Source: Putridiphycobacter sp045107045
Lineage (GTDB): Bacteria; Bacteroidota; Bacteroidia; Flavobacteriales_D; Crocinitomicaceae
NCBI GenBank assembly: GCA_045107045.1
Contig: JBGCFR010000025.1
Coordinates: 1-64,000, forward strand
Reading direction: 5' to 3'
DNA length: 64,000 nt
Both the position numbers and the translations under genes were made by a program. Positions 43,835-52,234 of this stretch are shown here, in pieces. The notes under the pieces were generated by a model that was not told the origin of the DNA, made no database searches, and was given only the letters and a program-made list of their open reading frames with translations. Within the stretch, counting starts at the first letter, position 1. The number at the start of each line of letters is the position of its first letter.

Positions 43835-45229
43835 TCACTTACCTTTAGCCTTAAGTATAATAGCAAAAGTATAGAACATAATTTTAAGGTCCAGTGCTAA
43901 AGACATGTTCCGAATATATAATAAATCATATTTCATACGTTGCACCATTTCTTCAACATTTTCAGCATACCCATATTTTACTTGCCCCCAAGAAGTAATT
44001 CCTGGTCTTACCTTGTGAAGATACTGGTATTGTGCATCCTTTTGCTTGATCTGATCTATATAAAACTGTCGTTCAGGTCTTGGCCCAACAATTGACATCT
44101 CGCCCTTTAAAACATTAATAAACTGTGGAAATTCATCAATCCTTGTTTTTCTTAAAAATCTACCAATCTTTGTAATTCTTTGATCATTAGTGCTTGATAG
44201 TTGGGGCCCATCCTTTTCAGAATTAATAACCATTGTTCTGTATTTAATTATTCTAAAAGGTTTTGAGTTAATTCCAATCCTTTCTTGAGTGAAAAAGATA
44301 GGTCCTTCTGAGCTTATTTTTACTAAAAGAGCTATAAATGCGAATAATGGAGATAAAAATATGAGAGCAAAAATTGATATAATTATATCAATGAATCTTT
44401 TTGTAGCGTATTGCCAATTGGGCATGTGCAGTAGGTTGACTTCAAGTAGCAGGGCACCATATATGCTATTCATTTTTACTTGTCCAGCTAAAATGTCGTA
44501 AGTATCTGGAATAATATTGATTTTTAAATCAAAATTAGCAAGTTGAATTAGGATATTCTGAAGTTTCTGATGGTCACTACTTTCTAATGCAATAATTACT
44601 TCTTTAATATTATGTTCTTTTATTATTTGTGTTATATCATCAATATGACCTAAAAATGGAATATGTTCTGATAGTTTAAAATCATTTCCATTTATATTAG
44701 CGAATCCTTTTAATAAGTGACCCGAGCTTTGTTTAAGTTTACTTAATTCATCAATAATCTCAATAGCTTTTTCGCTTCCCCCAATAATTAGTGTATTGAA
44801 ACCAACACGCCCACTATGGATCTTTTTTACAAGATTTGAAGTAATGATATATCTTGGGATAACAGTAATTAGAAAGTGCAATCCGAAAAGTACAAATAGT
44901 AAATTATAGTACTGTTTATAGGAATAGACCTGGTCATCTAACAACAATACAAAAAAGACGACTATTGTTCCTATGAGTGAAGCCATTACTGTCTCTTTAA
45001 TAATTCTAATCCTATATTGACGAATAGTATGACGATATGTGCCTTGCATAGCATAAAGTACAAGCCAAAATGAGGGCACAATGATTAACCCTAAAATGAA
45101 CTGACTGTCAAATACAACCATGTCAGATTCAATATACTTATCACGGTAAACGAAGAAAAGACCCCATATTAATAGTGCCGAGAGGAGGTCGAAAATAATA
45201 TAAAGTCTAGCTTGCTTTTGATTCGACAT
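43835..45229 (-). CDS. Polyprenyl glycosylphosphotransferase (initiating sugar transferase)
   Basis: 464 residues. Four or five N-terminal helices (about 8-130), a Rossmann-like CoA-binding-type domain (about 140-265; GGSEKAIEIIDELSKLKQ), then the bacterial sugar transferase domain: KRFIDIIISIFALIFLSP, GPIFFTQERIGINSKPFRII, KYRTM, RKTRIDEFPQFINVLKGEMS, VGPRPE. It transfers a sugar-1-phosphate to undecaprenyl phosphate and starts exopolysaccharide or O-antigen synthesis. The start overlaps the preceding stop by one base, in an operon with a lipoprotein and a Gfo/Idh oxidoreductase. Confidence 0.93.
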   Translation of the reverse strand: MSNQKQARLYIIFDLLSALLIWGLFFVYRDKYIESDMVVFDSQFILGLIIVPSFWLVLYAMQGTYRHTIRQYRIRIIKETVMASLIGTIVVFFVLLLDDQVYSYKQYYNLLFVLFGLHFLITVIPRYIITSNLVKKIHSGRVGFNTLIIGGSEKAIEIIDELSKLKQSSGHLLKGFANINGNDFKLSEHIPFLGHIDDITQIIKEHNIKEVIIALESSDHQKLQNILIQLANFDLKINIIPDTYDILAGQVKMNSIYGALLLEVNLLHMPNWQYATKRFIDIIISIFALIFLSPLFAFIALLVKISSEGPIFFTQERIGINSKPFRIIKYRTMVINSEKDGPQLSSTNDQRITKIGRFLRKTRIDEFPQFINVLKGEMSIVGPRPERQFYIDQIKQKDAQYQYLHKVRPGITSWGQVKYGYAENVEEMVQRMKYDLLYIRNMSLALDLKIMFYTFAIILKAKGK

Positions 45230-46101
45230 TAAATGTAAACTATTTTAATATTATCAATATAAATATGTCCTTCAGTTTGATCTTGATCTAAAACTGAACT
45301 GAAATAAAATTCGAAGTAATCCGCAAATGGGTTCAGGTTAATTTGGGTAGACAATGGGAAATATAGCCTTTTCCACTTGTATTTTTCAGCTTTTGTTCTA
45401 TTGACTCCAGCAAAAAGACCTTGATCTGCCTGAACACCAGCTGAAGTCTCGTTAATAATTCCAATGGCAAATGAATTAGTGCATAAATAGTCTAATTCTA
45501 GATACATTTTTTTTTGATATATATCTAGATTTAAATTTGTGAGTATTTTGGCAATTGTGTCAGCGCTAGATAATTTAAGTAAGCCGCAATTATTTCCGTA
45601 TTTAACAATTTCAGGGTAATCCGTTTTAGAGATGATTTGAAATTTGGTGCTATCTTCCTCAAGATTAGGATTCATGATAATTCCTGTATCTTCAAAATCT
45701 TCTTTTGCGACGAAATTACATACAGTTTTATATTTAAAGCTGGGTTTTATCGTTGTAGTTTCCTTCTTTGTTAAATTAACTGTAGTCGAATAGGGCTCAT
45801 AGAAAGTATTGGCAGCTCTAGTTGAAGTGATACCATTTAATTTTATGCCCGGAACAATTAAAATTTGATGGCTTCCTTCTCCCAATACAGGCATTCTAAA
45901 TGGAATCTCCCAGACACCAGCCTCTTGGTTATTGATATAGACCCATGCGTCAACAATGTCATGCGAATTTGCACCTTCTATGGTTTCATTGGTTGTAAAA
46001 GTAAACTCATCAATTGCCAGCCATGAAGGCGTTAAATCTTCTTGACAACTGCTTAAAATAAAAAGGAAAGGAATGAGAATGATAAGTTTTAACTGCTTCA
46101 T
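45229..46101 (-). CDS. Lipoprotein of unknown function in a polysaccharide-type operon
   Basis: 290 residues. Lipobox FILSSC with Cys19. Strand-rich body: NSHDIVDAWVYINNQEAGVW, PFRMPVLGEGSHQILIVPGI, KLNGITSTRAAN, and a C-terminal jelly-roll-like half ending HIYIDNIKIVYI. The first half looks like a carboxypeptidase-regulatory-like or Ig-like domain. No function is known to me. It lies between the glycosylphosphotransferase and the Gfo/Idh gene on the same strand. Confidence 0.78.
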   Translation of the reverse strand: MKQLKLIILIPFLFILSSCQEDLTPSWLAIDEFTFTTNETIEGANSHDIVDAWVYINNQEAGVWEIPFRMPVLGEGSHQILIVPGIKLNGITSTRAANTFYEPYSTTVNLTKKETTTIKPSFKYKTVCNFVAKEDFEDTGIIMNPNLEEDSTKFQIISKTDYPEIVKYGNNCGLLKLSSADTIAKILTNLNLDIYQKKMYLELDYLCTNSFAIGIINETSAGVQADQGLFAGVNRTKAEKYKWKRLYFPLSTQINLNPFADYFEFYFSSVLDQDQTEGHIYIDNIKIVYI

Positions 46102-46134
46102 GCAATACTTTTGATTTATATACGTAGAAATAGA

Positions 46135-47133
46135 TTAATTATTTTCTCGAATGAGATTTAAATTTTTGCTGACATCATCCATAATTAAATGAGCAATTTT
46201 AAGTGCAAGATAACCATCTGTAATTGTAACTATTGGAGTGCTTGAATTAGTTATTGCGTCGGCAAAAGTTGATAATTCAGATTTTATAGCATTAACCGAA
46301 TCAATTTTGGGCGTAAAAATTTCAATTTTCTTCTTAGCCTTATTTTCTCCCAGGTCTAAAACAATATCATATGGATCAGGCTCAGTATTTAGAGTTGTTA
46401 ATTTCACAATCTCAGTCTTTTTTTCTAAAAAATCAACGCTGATATAAGCGTCCTTTTGGAAGAAACGAGACTTACGCATATTCTTCATTGAAATTCTTGA
46501 GGCAGTTAAGTTGGCTACACATCCATTTTCGAATTCGAGTCTTGCATTTGTAATATCAGGAGTTTCGCTAACAACAGCCACTCCTGAAGCACTTATTCTT
46601 TTTACTGGTGATTTAACAACACTTAAAACGATATCAATATCATGTATCATTAAATCTAATACTACAGGAACATCAGTGCCTCTTGGGTTATACTGTGCCA
46701 ATCTATGTGATTCAATAAACCGTGGTTGATTAAAATATGGAATTGCGTTTGAAAAAGCTGGATTAAAACGTTCTACATGTCCTACCTGAACAGTAACAGT
46801 ATTCTGATCAGCAAGTTCAGTCAATTCTTTTGCTTCTGATACGGTATGAGTAATCGGCTTTTCTACAAAAACATGCACACCTTTAAGAATTGCCTCTCTA
46901 GCAATTTCGAAGTGAGATAGAGTGGGAGTCACAATATCAATACAATCTACTTCATTGATTAAGGTTGAAATGGAATCATACCGAGTTAAACCAAATTCTT
47001 TTTCCGCATTCAAGGCATTTTCCTCATTGGGATCAAAAAAGCCTACAAAATTATAAGTTGAAGACAATTCTAGAATAAGGCGTGAATGAATTTTACCTAA
47101 ATGTCCAACTCCAAAAAGACCTATTTTGAGCAT
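46135..47133 (-). CDS. Gfo/Idh/MocA family oxidoreductase
   Basis: 332 residues. N-terminal NAD(P) Rossmann GVGHLGKIHSRLILEL, the VDCIDIVTPTLSHFEIAREA strand, and the family EKPITHTVSEAKEL motif; a C-terminal alpha/beta domain follows (HRLAQYNPRGTDVPVVLDLM). It would oxidise or reduce a sugar, often a nucleotide sugar, which fits its place in an operon with an initiating sugar transferase. A TACATTTG-type box (47149-47156, minus strand) lies just upstream. Confidence 0.92.
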   Translation of the reverse strand: MLKIGLFGVGHLGKIHSRLILELSSTYNFVGFFDPNEENALNAEKEFGLTRYDSISTLINEVDCIDIVTPTLSHFEIAREAILKGVHVFVEKPITHTVSEAKELTELADQNTVTVQVGHVERFNPAFSNAIPYFNQPRFIESHRLAQYNPRGTDVPVVLDLMIHDIDIVLSVVKSPVKRISASGVAVVSETPDITNARLEFENGCVANLTASRISMKNMRKSRFFQKDAYISVDFLEKKTEIVKLTTLNTEPDPYDIVLDLGENKAKKKIEIFTPKIDSVNAIKSELSTFADAITNSSTPIVTITDGYLALKIAHLIMDDVSKNLNLIRENN

Positions 47134-47191
47134 GTATTGTATTTTTTACAAATGTAACTGACAGCTACAGTAATCGCAACAATCCTTTAAA

Positions 47192-47965
47192 TTATTTTAA
47201 GATTGGTTTTAAAAAGTTCATAATTGTATTGTAAAAAAGTTCAGGTGCCTCAGCATGAACCCAATGCCCAGCATTTGGAATAGATATGATTTTTGATTGA
47301 GGGAATTTTAGATTAATTTCAGTAAAATCGGATTCAGTAATATAATTTGATTCAGTACCTCTTATGAAAAGAGTTTTGGTATCAATTGTTCGAAAGTAAA
47401 CTTCCTCAATTATTTTGTCAATGTCATGACTTAATACTGGTAAGTTCATTCTCCAGTCTAGCCGACCTTTTTCAATCCAAAATAAATTTTTTAATAAAAA
47501 CTGCCGAATTGCTTCATTTTCTATTGTTTCAGCTAATTTTATGTTGGCGGATCCTCGCGACGAAATTTTAGATAAATCAATTGAATTAAGTCCTTTAATA
47601 ATGTCATCATGATGCCTAGGGTATTGCTTGTGTGAAATGTCCACTACAATTAAGTTATCTATATGTTCTTCATATTCAGCTGCAAATCCAATTGCTGTTT
47701 TTCCACCCATTGAATGCCCCAAAAGGTTTATTTTTGAAATCCCTAAGTCTGAGATCAATTCGAACAAATCTTCAACCATAACATCATAATTAAAGTCTAT
47801 TGAATGAGGTGACCGACCATGATTTCTTTGGTCAACTAAATACACTTGAAAAAAATCAGATAGCCTTTTTGCATGAGTTTGCCAATTGTCTGAATATCCA
47901 AATAATCCGTGAAGAATAAAAAGTGGGGGTCCAACCTCTCCAAGTTTACGGTAGTGTAATTTCAT
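47192..47965 (-). CDS. Alpha/beta hydrolase (YbfF-like esterase)
   Basis: 257 residues, cytosolic. LFILHGLFGYSDNWQTHAKR, VDQRNHGRSPHS, nucleophile elbow LLGHSMGGKTAIGFAAEY, acid region LFIRGTESNYI, and catalytic His in IPNAGHWVHAEAPELFY. The motifs match esterases of the YbfF group. Its substrate is unknown. It lies 58 bases upstream of the Gfo/Idh gene and may head the same transcript. Confidence 0.92.
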   Translation of the reverse strand: MKLHYRKLGEVGPPLFILHGLFGYSDNWQTHAKRLSDFFQVYLVDQRNHGRSPHSIDFNYDVMVEDLFELISDLGISKINLLGHSMGGKTAIGFAAEYEEHIDNLIVVDISHKQYPRHHDDIIKGLNSIDLSKISSRGSANIKLAETIENEAIRQFLLKNLFWIEKGRLDWRMNLPVLSHDIDKIIEEVYFRTIDTKTLFIRGTESNYITESDFTEINLKFPQSKIISIPNAGHWVHAEAPELFYNTIMNFLKPILK

Positions 47966-48077
47966 AATACAAAAGTAGTAGATGATTATTTCACTTTGAA
48001 AAAAAAAAAATGTTTTTTTGAAACTTTATTTTAAAACCTTTAGTAGAAGTAAGTGAACTAATTAAAACAATGAAATC

Positions 48078-48584
48078 ATGAAAACAAAGTTTTTATCAAT
48101 TTTCGCAATAGCTTCACTCGCAATGTTGAGCTGTAAGAAAACAGAAAGTGCTATTCCAGCAGAACCAGGGACAGCTACTATTGAAGGTGTAATAATGGCA
48201 CCAATAGATCTAGGTAATGATACCAATTCAGCAGGTGTATTTATTAATGGTTTTGATAACGAATTTGCAAAATCAGGAACTCAAATAACTGCAATTGTTG
48301 ATACTGAAGACTTACAAAAAAATCCACAGAACGGTTTTACTTATGAAAAACTGAAGTTTACAACTACCGTTGGAACAAATGGATCGTTTTCGTTTTCGAA
48401 TATTCCATGTTATTCAACTTCAATACCTGTTGAATTGAGATTCAATGATTTTAAAGAAACACAAACTCAGTATGACCCATCAAATAATCCAGCACAAGAA
48501 AAAGTGTTCACTTTAAGTAACAAAACCGTTCAGGTTTATGATGGTGCCGTAGTAATTAAGGAATACGATTATTCTGCTAACTAA
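48078..48584 (+). CDS. Lipoprotein of unknown function
   Basis: 168 residues. Lipobox ASLAMLSC with Cys19, then KKTESAIPAEPGTATIEGVI. The body is beta-rich (VIMAPIDLGNDTNSAGVF, KFTTTVGTNGSFSFSNIPCY), like the carboxypeptidase-regulatory or transthyretin-like domains often found in this phylum. It precedes an outer-membrane barrel gene by 19 bases and both are probably one transcript closed by the terminator at 49521. Confidence 0.78.
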   Translation: MKTKFLSIFAIASLAMLSCKKTESAIPAEPGTATIEGVIMAPIDLGNDTNSAGVFINGFDNEFAKSGTQITAIVDTEDLQKNPQNGFTYEKLKFTTTVGTNGSFSFSNIPCYSTSIPVELRFNDFKETQTQYDPSNNPAQEKVFTLSNKTVQVYDGAVVIKEYDYSAN

Positions 48585-48603
48585 AAACTAAACTGATTTA
48601 ATT

Positions 48604-49500
48604 ATGAAAAAGATAGTAGGAATATCTATTGCTATGCTATCTTGTTCACTGTCATTTTCGCAAGGAAATCCGCAGGTACAGAACAAGAACGGAGTAGATA
48701 TAATGCCCATTAAGGGCGAATTTGCGATTGGTATAAATGCCACCCCTTTTTTAACATACTTTGGTAATATTTTTGGATATACTAATTCTAATACAATTTT
48801 GAATTCCAATAAATTTATCAGTAACTCATTCGGAGGCAACACTATTTATGGCAAATATATGCTGACAAATAATAATGCTTTAAGAGCAAGTTTTAGAATT
48901 GCTGATTCAGATAGGTTATTTAAGTATGATGTGTTTGATGATGGAAAAAATAGTCCAGATTCAACAGTTGTTGATACAAGAAATATTGATCAGAATACTA
49001 TTAATTTAGGTTTTGGTTATGAATTCAGAAGAGGGACTACGCGCTTAAGAGGTTTGTATGGTGGAGATGTAATGTTGTTTAGAACGCACTCCAATAATGA
49101 ATATAGCTACGGAAACGGTTTTTCCTTAGGAAATCAGACGCCAACCTCATCATTTAACGCAAATGGTTCGTATCAAGGTACAAATGGCCGTAATGTAGCA
49201 GAGAGACTTTTAATGAGTAAGTCTGGTACAACTTTAGGTGCTGGTTTAAGAGCATTTGCTGGTGTTGAGTACTTTTTTGCACCAAAAATGTGCATTGGAA
49301 CTGAATTTGGATGGACAATGACAGTTTCAAGAACTGGGCAATCAGTTAGAAAAACTGAGCAGTTCGATCCAAATGCAACTGCAGAAGACGGCACTGTTGG
49401 CGGAATTGTAATCAAAGAAGATTTTACAAGTGGTGCAAGAACATTTAATCTTGATACAGATAATTTTAATGCTGCATTATATTTAATGTTCTACTTTTAG
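48604..49500 (+). CDS. Outer membrane beta-barrel protein
   Basis: 298 residues. Signal peptide to about SLSFSQ. The protein shows amphipathic beta-strands throughout (GEFAIGINATPFLTYFGNIF, NALRASFRIADS, NTINLGFGYEFRRGTTRLRG, GVEYFFAPKMCIGTEFG) and ends with ALYLMFYF, a typical C-terminal aromatic strand. It is a probable barrel porin or receptor with unknown substrate. It follows a lipoprotein gene that may be its partner. Confidence 0.82.
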   Translation: MKKIVGISIAMLSCSLSFSQGNPQVQNKNGVDIMPIKGEFAIGINATPFLTYFGNIFGYTNSNTILNSNKFISNSFGGNTIYGKYMLTNNNALRASFRIADSDRLFKYDVFDDGKNSPDSTVVDTRNIDQNTINLGFGYEFRRGTTRLRGLYGGDVMLFRTHSNNEYSYGNGFSLGNQTPTSSFNANGSYQGTNGRNVAERLLMSKSGTTLGAGLRAFAGVEYFFAPKMCIGTEFGWTMTVSRTGQSVRKTEQFDPNATAEDGTVGGIVIKEDFTSGARTFNLDTDNFNAALYLMFYF

Positions 49501-49520
49501 AAATTAAAATAAATTAAATG

Positions 49521-49553
49521 AAAAAGAGGCTAATTGATTAGCCTCTTTTTTTG
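49521..49553 (+). terminator. Terminator after the outer membrane barrel gene
   Basis: AAAAAGAGGCTAAT, TG, ATTAGCCTCTTTTT: a perfect 14-pair stem with a very small loop and a T-run, 20 bases after the stop. Confidence 0.92.
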
Positions 49554-49561
49554 TGCCATAA

Positions 49562-49595
49562 TTTGTAAGCATTTTGAGCAAATCGCCTATCTTTG
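49562..49595 (+). promoter_or_regulatory. Promoter of the cystathionine beta-synthase-like gene
   Basis: TATCTTTG (49588-49595) is an exact -7 box. The nearest TTTG boxes are at 49562-49565 (22-base spacing) and 49573-49576 (11 bases). The first is the better -33. The ATG at 49637 follows after 41 bases. Confidence 0.55.
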
Positions 49596-49636
49596 CCCTC
49601 AAAATAAGTCTTATTCACTTAAAATTTAAGTAGGCA

Positions 49637-50995
49637 ATGAAATATTATAATTCGATATTAGAAACTATTGGTAATACACCTTTGGTAAAATTAAATAGAG
49701 TAGTAAAAGGAATTAAAGCAACTGTACTTGCTAAAGTGGAGACTACAAATCCAGGGAATTCAGTAAAAGATAGAATGGCTTTGAAAATGGTGCTGGATGC
49801 TGAAAAACAAGGTTTGATTAAATCTGGTGGAACAGTTATTGAAGGTACTTCAGGAAATACTGGCATGGGGCTAGCTTTAGCTTGTATAGAAAAAGGATAT
49901 AAATTAATTTGTGTTTTAAGTGATAAGCAATCCAAGGAAAAAATGGATATTTTAAGAGCAGTAGGCGCCGAAGTTGTGGTTTGTCCAACAGCAGTTGAGC
50001 CAGAGGATCCTCGATCTTATTATTCAGTGTCAAAAAGATTAGCTAAGGAGATTCCAAATTCATGGTATGTTAATCAATATGATAACCCGTCAAATACTTT
50101 AGCACACTATGAACAAACTGGGCCTGAGATATGGGAACAAACAGAAGGTGAAATTACTCACTTTCTTGTTGGAGTAGGTACTGGAGGAACTATTTCTGGA
50201 ACAGGTAAATTTTTAAAAGAACAAAATCCTGAAATAAAAAATATTGGAATTGATACTTATGGTTCTGTATTCAAGAAATATCATGAAACAGGTATTTTTG
50301 ATGAAAATGAAATTTACCCCTACATTACTGAGGGAATTGGTGAGGATATTTTACCAAAGAATGTTGATTTTTCAGTAATCGATCATTTTGAAAAAGTAAC
50401 TGATAAAGATGCGGCCGTGATGACGAGGAGGATAGCGAGAGAAGAAGGTATTTTTGTTGGGAATTCAGCAGGTTCCGCAATTGCTGGTTTGATGCAAATT
50501 AAGGATCAATTTACTGAAAGTGATGTGATTGTTGTTTTATTTCATGATCATGGAAGTCGTTATGTTGGAAAAATGTTTAATGATGATTGGATGAGAGAGC
50601 GTGGATTTTTAGAGGAGTCACACCAAACTGCACTTGATTTAATACAGCACCATATTGATAAAAAATTAGTAGTATGTGCTAGCGAAGAATTGGTTTCGCA
50701 TGCTATTGCCAAAATGAAAGATTATAACATCTCACAAATACCGGTTACAAAGGATGGTGGTTTTGTTGGCTATGTTGATGATAGAAAATTATTACAAAGT
50801 CTGATTGAAAATCCTGACCTTATGGATCTTCCTTTAGGTAATATCATGTTGCCAGCCTTACCTATTGTTAATTTTTCTTCAAAAATAGCTGATGTTTCGA
50901 AGCTTGTGAACTCTATAACACCCGCTGTTCTTGTAGAACTTGAAGATGGTAAATATCATATTATAACTAGATATGACTTAATTAATGCTATCTAA
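49637..50995 (+). CDS. Cystathionine beta-synthase-like PLP enzyme with CBS pair
   Basis: 452 residues. A fold type II PLP domain comes first: IGNTPLVKLNRVVKGI, the PLP lysine in NPGNSVKDRMALKM (K44), the phosphate loop GTSGNTGMGLA, VGVGTGGTISGTGKFL and VGNSAGSAIAGLM. Then a pair of CBS domains at about 330-452 (VSHAIAKMKDYNISQIPVTK, GGFVGYVDDRKLL). This architecture is shared by cystathionine beta-synthases, which make cystathionine from serine and homocysteine, and some CBS-bearing cysteine synthases. The two cannot be separated from sequence alone. No N-terminal heme-binding extension is present. The next gene follows by five bases. Confidence 0.9.
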   Translation: MKYYNSILETIGNTPLVKLNRVVKGIKATVLAKVETTNPGNSVKDRMALKMVLDAEKQGLIKSGGTVIEGTSGNTGMGLALACIEKGYKLICVLSDKQSKEKMDILRAVGAEVVVCPTAVEPEDPRSYYSVSKRLAKEIPNSWYVNQYDNPSNTLAHYEQTGPEIWEQTEGEITHFLVGVGTGGTISGTGKFLKEQNPEIKNIGIDTYGSVFKKYHETGIFDENEIYPYITEGIGEDILPKNVDFSVIDHFEKVTDKDAAVMTRRIAREEGIFVGNSAGSAIAGLMQIKDQFTESDVIVVLFHDHGSRYVGKMFNDDWMRERGFLEESHQTALDLIQHHIDKKLVVCASEELVSHAIAKMKDYNISQIPVTKDGGFVGYVDDRKLLQSLIENPDLMDLPLGNIMLPALPIVNFSSKIADVSKLVNSITPAVLVELEDGKYHIITRYDLINAI

Positions 50996-51000
50996 GTAAT

Positions 51001-51777
51001 ATGATATTGGTTGATCAAACAAATCATCCAGTTAACTTTGGTCAAAAACCGTTACGGATTATTTCTCTAGTTCCTTCACAAACTGAGTTGCTTTATTATT
51101 TAGGCCTCGAAAAAATGGTTGTTGGAATTACCAAGTTTTGTGTTCACCCGACAAGTTGGTTCAAACTTAAGACTAGAGTAGGAGGCACTAAAAATGTCAA
51201 TATTGAAAAAATTAAAGCATTGGCTCCTACTCATATAATAGCTAATAAAGAGGAGAATACTAAAGCTCAAATTGAACTGCTAAGACAAAGTTTTGAGGTG
51301 TATACCAGTGATATTAATAGTTTAGATGATAGTTATCAAATGATGAGAGATGTTGGACTACTGACTTCAACTAAAAACAAAGTAGAAACACTTATTGAGT
51401 CATTGAGTTCAAGTTTTAAAAAATTACCTAAGTTAAATGGTACAGTTTTATATTTGATTTGGAATGACCCATATATGTCGGCAGGTTGTAATACATTTAT
51501 TAATAGTATGTTAATTTTGATAGGATTGCAAAATGCGGACGTTTCTAATTTAAGATACAATGAAATCAGTAAAGAGAAAATTATCGAAATAGCTCCAGAT
51601 TATATTTTTCTAAGCTCGGAACCATTTCCTTTTAAGAACAAGCATATTCAAATAGTTGAAAAATTTTCTGACGCTAAAACCATCCTAGTAGATGGCGAGA
51701 TGTTCTCTTGGTATGGCAGTCGATTGTTGAGTTTTAAATCCTATATAGAAAACGATTTATTGCTAAAATTAGATTAA
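51001..51777 (+). CDS. Helical-backbone metal receptor (BtuF-like), no signal peptide
   Basis: 258 residues. The fold is that of TroA/BtuF-type substrate-binding proteins: RIISLVPSQTELLYYLGLEK, VVGITKFCVHPTSWFK, PTHIIANKEEN and IAPDYIFLSSEPFPFK. It lacks a signal peptide or lipobox, so it stays in the cytosol, unlike ABC-importer binding proteins. A soluble receptor or enzyme is possible. It lies five bases after the cystathionine beta-synthase gene, in the same transcript. Confidence 0.85.
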   Translation: MILVDQTNHPVNFGQKPLRIISLVPSQTELLYYLGLEKMVVGITKFCVHPTSWFKLKTRVGGTKNVNIEKIKALAPTHIIANKEENTKAQIELLRQSFEVYTSDINSLDDSYQMMRDVGLLTSTKNKVETLIESLSSSFKKLPKLNGTVLYLIWNDPYMSAGCNTFINSMLILIGLQNADVSNLRYNEISKEKIIEIAPDYIFLSSEPFPFKNKHIQIVEKFSDAKTILVDGEMFSWYGSRLLSFKSYIENDLLLKLD

Positions 51778-51778
51778 T

Positions 51779-52183
51779 TTATTCTTTAATAATTGCAGCT
51801 ATATTTGGTCTAAAGTATTGATCTGATTTTAATACTTTTCCGTCTGATCTGTATATTGGTTGACCATTAGCATCTAATTTGCTCATATTCGATTTTTGAA
51901 TCTCCTCAAAAACCTCGGTAATCTTATGCTGTAAACCATGTTTAAGTATTGTACCACAAAGAATATACAATTGATCGCCTAAGGCATCTGCAACCTCAAT
52001 TAGATCACCAGCCTTAACTGCCTCCAAGTATTCGTCATTTTCTTCTTTCATTAAGTTGTATCTCAATTCGTAATCACTTTTACTCAGATCAACAGTAGGT
52101 TTATAATTATTTTTAATTTTAAATGCATCATGAAACTCTTCAACATGTTTAATAATCTCTATAAAGGCTTTTTCTTTCTTCAT
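51779..52183 (-). CDS. MazG-like/phosphoribosyl-ATP pyrophosphohydrolase-type NTP hydrolase
   Basis: 134 residues from the ATG at 52183; the longer frame to 52219 adds only a poorly conserved leader. The helical bundle has EENDEYLEAVKAGDLIEVAD and ALGDQLYILCGTIL, with the EExxE and D motifs that bind Mg2+. It cleaves NTPs to NMP and pyrophosphate in relatives, often for house-cleaning. The C-terminal tail (YRSDGKVLKSDQYFRPN) is typical of this subgroup. It converges with the metal-receptor gene, one base apart. Confidence 0.88.
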   Translation of the reverse strand: MKKEKAFIEIIKHVEEFHDAFKIKNNYKPTVDLSKSDYELRYNLMKEENDEYLEAVKAGDLIEVADALGDQLYILCGTILKHGLQHKITEVFEEIQKSNMSKLDANGQPIYRSDGKVLKSDQYFRPNIAAIIKE

Positions 52184-52234
52184 TTTTATTATTTTTGATA
52201 AAGATATTAATGTACCCAAAACTATAATTATAAA

